Part shown: in pieces, positions 56,933 through 64,000 of the stretch
How the letters are laid out: each line of letters begins with the position of its first letter
Position numbering within the stretch: the first letter of the stretch is position 1
Assembly (NCBI RefSeq): GCF_047511655.1
Contig: NC_133394.1
Location: 56,638,501 to 56,702,500, forward strand
Direction: 5' to 3'
DNA: 64,000 bases
From: Castor canadensis
Taxonomy: Eukaryota; Chordata; Mammalia; Rodentia; Castoridae
Program-made: the position numbers and the translations under genes
The notes under the pieces: generated by a model
Told to the model about the DNA's origin: nothing
Databases searched by the model: none
Seen by the model: the letters and a program-made list of their open reading frames with translations, nothing else

Positions 56933-58480
56933 CGCCAGTCCTAAAAGATCAGTTAGGGAGGAGGGACGGTGGGGGGGCTTGGACCCACTGCCTTGAGGGG
57001 TGGAGGGGCAGTCCATCACCCAGTGGCCCTCCTGTTTGCACTTAGGACATGGCCCCAGTGGGTGGCATGGTTTAGGACATGAACGGGCCCTGTGTCCTTC
57101 GAGGCCACACTGAAAACATGGGCCAGGAGGTTTTCGGGATTTTCCCTGGCCTCAGGACTTAGAGGTCAGAGGCCCTTGTTGGAGGGCTTGTACCAACATC
57201 TGGAATTTAGTCTTATCTCTCCTCTCCTTATCAACCCTTTGTTGTTCTTCTCGGTTATTATAGACCTTGAAGGCCAAGTTTAAGATTTTAGCCTGTGGAG
57301 TGTGAGGGCCATTTTCTAGCCTTTTAAGTTTTCTTCTTTTGTCTGGGGCTGACTGGGAGATAAAGTGTGTCATAAGAATAATTGTCCCATCCTGAGTTTC
57401 AGGGTCAACTTTTGTTGTCGTAGCGCCTCTTGTGAGTTGGGACAAGAAACTAGCTGGATTTTCCTCTTTTTCTTGTTGAATTTCTCTGAGTTTATCAAAA
57501 TTAACAACCTTTTGGGCTGCCTTTTTTAGTCCTGCCACTAAACAAATAGCCATCTTGTCCCTAAGCATTCTACCACTGGTTTGGTAATCCCAATTAGGCT
57601 CCTCAGTAAGGATTGCTGTAGCCCCTACAGGATGGGTGGGGGGGTGCAGTGGACCTCATCTGCATGTGCCCTAGCTGTGTCTCAGACCCTGCATCTCTCC
57701 TCTGGAAGGAGGGTGGAGGAAAGAATGAGATAGATGTCAAGTAAGGTCATAGGATTGAGCCAAGTATTGAAATTCCTTAACATAAGAACCAGGGTTAGTG
57801 GTGAGGGAGCCAAGGCACTTTTCTATCTGAGAGAGGTCAGTGAGCGAGAAAGGGACATGGACCCTCACACTGCCTTCCACTCCGGCCACTTCCCAGAGAG
57901 GGTAGATGGAAATTAGCTGACTGGGGGGTCCATGAGAGTGAGTGGGGGGGTGATCATGGGATCCTGTGGTTCTGGGTGGGCAGAAGGATGGGTGTAAGGA
58001 GGGGTGGGAGGAGGGGCAGGGGCAAGGGCGGAAGGAGGGGCAGGGGCCAATGGTTGAACAATGGAAGCCTGTCTCTGATAAGGTGGAGGCTCATTACCAG
58101 GGTTGAAAGAAGGGAAAGTTTCAGAGTCAGGAGGGAGTTTGGAAAAAGATTTGGCTGGTTTTGAAACTGGTTTAGAGGCTAATAGAACCTGCACAGGGGA
58201 ACAGGAAGTACAGAGGGAGGGTTTGGTGTGGAGGTAAGAAAAGGATTGGATGTAGGGAATTTCCTTCCATTTACCAGCATGCTCACAGAAATTGTATAAA
58301 TCCCTTAAAATATTGGGATCAAAAGTGCCATTAAGTGGCCATTTGAAGGCACTGTCTGATGGATATTGGAGCCAGTCCTGATTACAGAGAAAAATGAGCT
58401 TTTGAGGCTTAAGATTGGGATATCCCCAGGAGATATCCCAATGGGGAGTCTGAGGGAATTTGGGATGGTCCAACTCCCAT
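56933..58480 (-). pseudogene. gag: gag remnant (matrix, capsid, nucleocapsid)
   Basis: Structural polyprotein relic. An ATG at 58478-58480 in good context (CACCATGG) gives Met-Gly, the usual myristoylation start. A frameshift within about 65 bp leads to the main matrix frame (57913-58473), with PQKLIFLCNQDW, WPLNGTFD and EIPYIQSFSYLHTKPSL. A proline-rich stretch follows. Capsid continues with a VRVHVPFSLSDLSQIEK region and an in-frame stop. The frame 57152-57568 has the capsid end (NPASFLSQLTRG, SAPDKRRKL) and stops at TGA 57152-57154. In the same frame beyond that stop are two CCHC zinc knuckles (C-x2-C-x4-H-x4-C twice, near 57010-57110). Confidence 0.92.
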
Positions 58481-58919
58481 GGTGAGGCCTGACTTGAGGA
58501 GAGATATGGCAGGCATCCAGGAAATATCAGGTCCTCAGGAGAGAGAGAGAGAGATGTGGAACACCTAGAGGGAACATCTTCACCATGGGGGGTCCACAGC
58601 CCTAGTGGGGAACCCAGTTCCCAGGGAGGAGAGCAAGTTGAGACCTAGCACTAGGATTTTGAGGAAATGAGAGAGAGAGATCACGGCTTTGCATGTGAGA
58701 AAGACTCACCAAGAGAGGACCTTGAGGGAAGATTGGCTGGTGGTGGATAGTGGTTGGAGGTGCACTGGGGTGGAGGAATTTCCCTGTGAGCTAGTGAGGG
58801 AGTGGTGCTTTCTAGGATCGGGGTTCCGGCAAAGCAGCTCTGGTCCCAGAGGAAGGGAATGGGAGTTGAAAGAGAGAGAGGGATGGGGTTGGGAAGGGCG
58901 GGAGAGCAAGGTCAGTGCT
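58481..58919 (-). other. provirus leader
   Basis: About 440 bp between primer binding site and gag ATG, the normal place for splice donor and packaging signals. CT/GA-rich runs are present near 58545-58552, 58669-58682 and 58870-58882. I cannot identify a specific signal. Confidence 0.6.
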
Positions 58920-58937
58920 GGGAGCACACCTGATCCG
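58920..58937 (-). other. degenerate primer binding site
   Basis: Directly inside the 5' LTR, the minus strand reads CGGATCAGGTGTGCTCCC. The expected TGG start is altered. The TCAGG..GTG core is most like a tRNA-Leu type site, but the match is poor and the tRNA is uncertain. Confidence 0.35.
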
Positions 58938-59262
58938 AGTTAGGAAAAATGCCACTCACAAAGAAAGGTCACAAGAAAATCCCATGTCCAAGGGCAGGGT
59001 TTAATGACAGGCATGAGCTGCCTGGCTGACCTGGGAAAGACAGCACAGGAAGAGAGCAAATCCAGGCCAGGCATGACTTTTGCAGAAGAGGGAGGGTAAG
59101 AGGGGCTGATGGGGGTGGAGCTTGGGTGGAGCTTGTCTTGGAGCACAGAAAGTTTTGCTAAAGGGTGGGGCTGTTATTGAGAATGGCTCCATTTTTCAAG
59201 ACATGAGGCCTGAGGATAAAATGGCCACTGATTTATAAAATGGTGGCATTATTGTTCTATCA
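58938..59262 (-). mobile_element. 5' LTR of the provirus
   Basis: 325 bp, paired with 51037-51380. The minus strand begins TGATAGAACAATAA. It has the same tandem AAGCTCCACCC motif and ATTAAA signal (59000-59005). Its inner end reads CCTAACT instead of CCTAACA, a decayed terminal CA. Confidence 0.95.
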
Positions 59263-59267
59263 TTAAG
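59263..59267. repeat. target-site duplication, high side
   Basis: TTAAG, matching 51032-51036. Confidence 0.85.
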
Positions 59268-60619
59268 AAAATTCCGTCTTTGAGATTAAATAATGACACT
59301 GTAAGGCACAAGGAACTGGAAAGCTGTTCTCCATGCCCAGGTTGCAGCAGGGAAGCTGTGCAGTGCTGCCTGCCTGGATGGAACCACCAGGTCATCGCTC
59401 AGAGAGCCACACAAGCAAATGGAATTGCTCCACAGAAGCTGCACTTTTTAATTGGTGCGTATTGTCCCAGTTCCTGCTGGGTCACAGAAGCATCATGTTA
59501 CAATGGAAAAAAAAAGGCATGATGGACCGACCCACAGACATGGAAAGAGGAGGGAGTGGGAAACAAAGGAGAAATGGATTCATTATGACACACAGAAGTA
59601 AAAGTCCCATTAAGAACAATATGGGGTTTCTTTTTAATAGCTAAAGGTATTGTTTGGTACTTTTACGTTAAATTTTCAGAGGTCTTGACCTCCTAAAGAA
59701 AATTTTCTGACTAAAAGGGGTTTTCCTCAACTACTCAGCTCCTTCCCTGCAAGGCCCTCTAATGAATCAATGATCCTGTATTTGGCCCCCCCAGACAGTT
59801 GCCATGGAAATGTGAGCAACACTTTCAGCTCTGGCTTCCTTGCGATCCAGTAGAGTCTCACTGAACCGTCTGAGATCCTCCGTAAGTAGTCTTACCTGAT
59901 AAGTAAGAGTTTCCAGGAAAATGTGACACGTACAGGAATGAGAATAGGTTGTTTAGCTCACTCTGAAAAATCCCTTTTGATTCATCAACTGTCTACATAA
60001 CTGGAACATGAGAAATCCTCTAATAGGCTCTCCTCAATTCACATACAACTCTCCCAGGGGGCAAATAAAACTTCCTCATATGTCGTGAAGAGGAATTATA
60101 GTAACAAAAGAAAAATAAGATTCTGGAGTTCTGAAGAAGTGAGAAAGCAAAATGCTAACCTGAAGGAGAGGGAGGAGATAAAATGCATGTAGTAGAATTC
60201 TGCACAGCAGTTGAAATGAAGGAACGCTAAAAATGTATCACTGTAAATAAATCCCTAAGGTATAACATCATCCTTACACGTGGTTTACATATGCTATCCT
60301 GTCAAATTTAAAATACATAAAATAGTTTATAAATGGGGAATGTATAGCTATATAGGCAAAAACAAGTCTTAACACTTACTTACCAAGACAATGCAGGTCT
60401 GACATGTTTGACAGAGTTGAGGCAACAGGATTTTGTTGTTAATTAGATAAAGTCACCCATATTTGACAGGATTCATTAACCTACATTTCATTCAATAAAT
60501 AAATAAGGACATGGAGAATGACAAAGGATGCTGAGGAATAATATCTAAATATACAACTTATGCACAATTTCATACTACAGATTTACTAAGAACCCACAGT
60601 TAAGGTGAAATGAGGTATG

Positions 60620-60620
<1 letters not shown>
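59268..60620. other. no recognised feature
   Basis: Frames at 59280-59644 show no domains; no repeat named. Confidence 0.45.

Positions 60621-60621
<1 letters not shown>

Positions 60622-60690
<69 letters not shown>
60622..60690. repeat. compound (CT)n(CA)n microsatellite
   Basis: About 24 CT units then about 11 CA units. Confidence 0.95.
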
Positions 60691-60691
<1 letters not shown>

Positions 60692-60694
60692 TTA

Positions 60695-62635
60695 GCTAGT
60701 ATGGATAAGAAAATGACCGCTATCTTGCTCAATTTAGATGGCTATCTTTTTCCATTATCCAGGATTTGTTGACGCTCATGTACTTCCCAAACTGTTTTCA
60801 TGGATTGCTTCCAACATTAGAGCTCTTACCTCTATTTGCAGAAAGAAAAAGATTTTAAAAAACAAAAACAAAACCAAAAACAGTTTGGCTCCTTGCTAAT
60901 TTTATTTTTCAAACTTCACTTTAAATCCCACCTCAATAAATATTATTCTTAAAGATGCCCTCTCTTCCCAAACTGCTCTGTGTTCTCTAAGCAGACTACC
61001 TCTGCAAAGTACCCCATTGCAGTGGGGATGCCACTGCAGAGAGCCTTCTCAAATCTGTGAAAGCACGAAAGCCATCTGGCTTACGTTCCCTGTAAATGCT
61101 CCTCATGGAGCCGCTACTTGCATTTATAGTTTTTTACTTCAAGATTTTTGCATGGCTTGACATTTGATCTATCTATGATATGTTTCCAAGAGAAGTAAAA
61201 GATTTATGTATTTCTAATAAAAAAGAAACAATATAATACAGTGTAACTACATATTTTTCATCAGCTTAAAATTAATGTAAAGAACCTTATCCAGATTTTG
61301 ATTATTTGTGTTTCTTTCTTTACGTATAATTAGTTCTTCATATGTGTCAGATTTTCCCAAATTGATTTATGTAGTACTGTGTTATTAACTCTTATGTTAA
61401 ATGGGAAGGAAATAAACATTCCCATTGCCAAATACAGTAGTATGTTTGGGGTTAGACCAAGTCAAATACATTTCATTTTGAAGACCTTCTCAGATCCCAT
61501 ACGTGACAATCCACTATGAACCTCAAGAGATGCCAAAGAATACAGTGTCGCATCCTCCTTTCCTTTTGACAAGAGTTGATTGCTCACTAATGCCATGTGG
61601 ACATGTATTTTTTTATATTTTATGCAGATTATATGTATTTGGACTTACATTTCAAATTTAGTTTTATCATTTTATTTTTACATATTGCTGATTTTTTGCT
61701 TCTTTTACTTAAGTTAAAGAATTCAAATAACACATAGGTTTGAATAAAAGCCAAGTATCTTTACCCTCTCTCAAACCACACTTCCCTCTCTTAGAAACCA
61801 ACTGCTTGGTGGGTCTCTTTTTATAGGAAACAAACATCATCTTCAAAATTGAATTAGAAGGAAGAATCTTTTTTGAAATTGTTCAAATAATATAATTTTC
61901 CCTGATAATTCAATGGTTACAGTTTAAAGTGAAACTCTTGACTTTCCATTAACATAATTAGAAGTCAAGAAACTGGGTTAAAGAGAAATACAATTTCTTT
62001 ACATTTGTCCTAGTAAATTCCAGCTTTAATTTTGGCCTTTCTTTAAAACCCTCACTAATTTATGTCAAACTATCACGTGCATAAATAACCCACACCCTCA
62101 CTCCCCAAACTGAGACAAGACCTCAACGCCCTCTAGTGGGGAAGCATCCACGCCCAGCACGGGAGACCCACCTCCTAATTCTAGTGAGAAAATTGAAGTC
62201 TGGTGAGCTCCTCACCAGCTCCATTCATTTAACAAACAATAAACTTATTTTTAAAAGCAAATAAGTCAAAATGAACCATTGCCAAGAAACCAGGGAAAGA
62301 TTGTGTGAGGAGGAACGCGCATACATAAACCGTCAGGTTACAGTCTTTTTACTACAGAGAATCCGTCTCCGATTTTCCAAGTATCTGTTTGTCTTCACTA
62401 CCTCTTGGCTACCTCACAACTCTCTACTGCTGAATTTACAGACTTACATCTATTATTTCAGTCTTTTAGGAAAAAGATACATTTTTAATTTCACTTCAAA
62501 ATTTTTCACTTAAGTATCACTTCTTTTACTTTTCTAAACAACAATGAAAGTTTTTGCTTTTCTCCTCCTGCAAATGTAGGCTATCAGACTCTCCTATTTA
62601 AAGGAAACTCCTGTTCCAGAGCTTGGAGAGAGACA
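60695..62635. other. no recognised feature
   Basis: About 1.9 kb of AT-rich DNA. I recognise no gene or repeat; the 80-codon frame at 62271-62513 lacks domains. Confidence 0.45.
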
Positions 62636-62639
62636 GTAG

Positions 62640-62885
62640 ACTATGGCTAAGTCTCAAAAGGTAGACCCAGCAGGCTTAGCTTCAGAGCCCGGCAGAGCCA
62701 TTCACTGTCCACGTGGTGGTGAGCTAGTCATTTCAATCTGCTGAATCAGTTTTCTCAGCTGTAAAATCAGAATGATAACAATAGCAGCCAACAGGTCTAG
62801 CCTACGTAAGAAAATGCATGCAAAGCAGGTGGAGGAGAGCAAACATTCAATAACTGTTATTTGATGTTACTACTTCATCAAAGTG
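62640..62885 (+). mobile_element. MIR SINE
   Basis: MIR order: ggcttagcttcagagcccgg, tgagctagtcatttcaatct, tcagttttctcagctgtaaa, atcagaatgataacaatagc, ttcaataactgttatttgat. Confidence 0.75.
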
Positions 62886-63088
62886 AGTAAGAATAAGACA
62901 CCATGGAGGAAAGAGTTGAGTGCAGCCTCTTCAAACCTGAATGTGGCAGGTCAAACACTTACCATCTCTAATTGAATGACTGCAATAGCATAGCTTCTTT
63001 GCTGGCCCTCATAGGAACAATATTCCCCAATTCTGGTACACCATTTGTTTATTTATAAAAATAATGTTTAAATTTCTCTTTGTTTCAG

Positions 63089-63478
63089 GGGGTGATGAAC
63101 TTACCTTCCTGCTGAAAACAACCAGAAAAGCTAGTATATAAAAGAACTGTGTGACAAGACCAGACAGTGCCCTCTGCGGGCAGGGCTGGAAAGGAAAGGC
63201 TAAGGTCCTGGAGAGAGGCACAAGAGGTGCTCTGCTTCCACCCCAGCTTCTTCCCTGGTGGCATTATCCACTTCTGAAAGCTGGGAACACTGACACAAGC
63301 AGAGAACTTAGTGGGCTGAGGAAAAACAGATTGGAATTTGGGACTGCCAAAGTGTCTAAGACATGAGAGGAAAAATTTATAGAGAGCAGGGACAAAGATG
63401 AAGTGAAACAACAACAACAGAAAATCATCCAACCTCCCCACTTTCAAGTTGGTGACTCACTCCTTAGTTAATGCCCAG
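63089..63478 (+). other. exon-like segment with strong splice signals
   Basis: The acceptor AATTTCTCTTTGTTTCAG ends at 63088 and a perfect donor CAG|GTAAGT lies at 63476-63484, bounding 390 bp. The inside has short frames on both strands (120 codons minus, 71 plus) with no recognisable domain. Candidate non-coding exon, or part of an old L1/HAL1 5' region. Confidence 0.25.
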
Positions 63479-63589
63479 GTAAGTCTCCAAAAACACTGAC
63501 CAAAATTAGGAGCTGAGAGAACAGAAATGTGAGCAGAAGTTCAATTTAACAACTGTGCGATACTACAAAGGTGGAAATTTGAGGTTGGA

Positions 63590-64000
63590 GCCCAGGCAAG
63601 ATGAAGGAGTAGGGGAGAGGGAGTGTCAGCAAATACCTCGAGCTTTCAGTTAAGAGGCAGAAGTATTATATCTCAGTATTATATCCTGAAACAGAAAAGC
63701 TTCAATGCTAACTAAAACTATCCTCAAAAGAATCAAAAATGACCCTCCTATATCATCTCCTGCTAGAAGAAAACTTTACTTTCTTTGGAGAAAGATAACA
63801 GTGTTCATAAGCCTCCAATTTTTCATACATGATATTTGGCTAAAAAACAGGACCAAATAACTAAATGCCACAATTTTTAAAGGACCACAAAAATAGACCT
63901 AAAGATAATTAAGATGTTGAGGTAATCAGATAAGTGGTTGAAAATAAAAATTACATACTCAATAAAACAGAGGAAAATACTGATAATTTCAACAAAGACC
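63590..64000 (+). mobile_element. possible HAL1/L1 5' part, cut by the window end
   Basis: caggcaagatgaaggagtag, then an A-rich stretch with agcttcaatgctaactaaaa, gttgaaaataaaaattacat and aaaacagaggaaaatactga, resembles the 5' and early ORF1 text of old L1 or HAL1 elements. Weak, from memory of the pattern. Confidence 0.35.

Larger units (their letters stand above)
51037..59262 (-). mobile_element. full-length class I endogenous retrovirus (provirus)
   Basis: An 8.2-kb provirus on the minus strand with paired LTRs starting TG and ending CA, a 5-bp target duplication, a polypurine tract and gag-pro-pol-env in retroviral order. Gammaretrovirus-type features seen here are a YVDD polymerase motif, a GPY/F-type integrase tail, a CWxC motif in the surface subunit and a capsid region with the typical SAPDKRRKL string. 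Every gene is broken by stops or frameshifts, so it cannot make a virus. The LTRs differ at roughly 45-50 of 325 aligned positions by eye, so it is an old insertion. The long plus-strand frames within it are shadows. Confidence 0.95.

Noticed and set aside
57734..58164. Plus-strand frames antisense to gag
   Set aside because: Shadows of the minus-strand gag relic; low complexity from its proline-rich region.
1..64000. CRISPR array, operon or bacterial mobile system
   Set aside because: The repeat content (MIR, L2, B1/ID SINEs, MaLR, ERV) is mammalian; no regularly spaced repeats or prokaryotic gene clusters are present.

Overview
The window looks like non-coding mammalian DNA, AT-rich and CpG-poor, packed with interspersed repeats. 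It carries tRNA-derived (ID-like) SINEs and composite SINEs in which one or two 7SL/B1-type units are joined to an ID-like unit. These occur beside mammal-wide MIR, L2, old L1, hAT and MaLR relics. That mix points to a rodent outside the mouse/rat group; the composite SINE style fits Castorimorpha (beaver or relatives) best, but the species is an inference. I found no host protein-coding gene: apart from the retroviral frames below, every open frame is short, unsupported, or lies in a repeat or microsatellite.

The main feature is a complete, decayed class I (gammaretrovirus-like) endogenous provirus on the minus strand at 51037-59262. It is flanked by a 5-bp target duplication (TTAAG). Reading from high to low coordinates it has a 5' LTR, a degenerate primer binding site, gag (matrix start, capsid, two zinc knuckles), protease, reverse transcriptase, RNase H, integrase with a GPY/F-type tail, env (signal peptide, CWxC surface motif, transmembrane subunit), a polypurine tract and a 3' LTR. 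Every gene carries frameshifts, stops or lost key residues, so it is a fossil. The LTRs differ at about 15% of positions by eye, so the insertion is old but postdates the MIR/L2 layer.

Other layout: 0-9 kb, SINEs, an old L1 3' end, MIR and L2 pieces; 9.5-10.1 kb, an old MaLR-type LTR split by an ID SINE with a 7-bp target duplication; 12.2-14.1 kb, an unusually long L2; 16-19 kb, a repeat cluster with a 210-bp segment present twice at 209/210 identity; 19.3-21.7 kb, a MaLR retrotransposon with both LTRs; 22-34 kb, MIR/L2/hAT fragments in unassigned DNA; 34.6-35.0 kb, a likely solo LTR; 37-50 kb, microsatellites, trimeric SINEs and two more LTRs; 59.3-64 kb, mostly unassigned DNA with a (CT)n(CA)n tract, a MIR and a possible L1/HAL1 5' part.

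I see no undescribed system. The points most worth a second look are the provirus (protease DTG changed to DAG, gag and pro in one frame, two zinc knuckles), the near-identical 210-bp duplication, two exon-like segments with good splice signals (47025-47172 and 63089-63478), and several structure-forming sequences.
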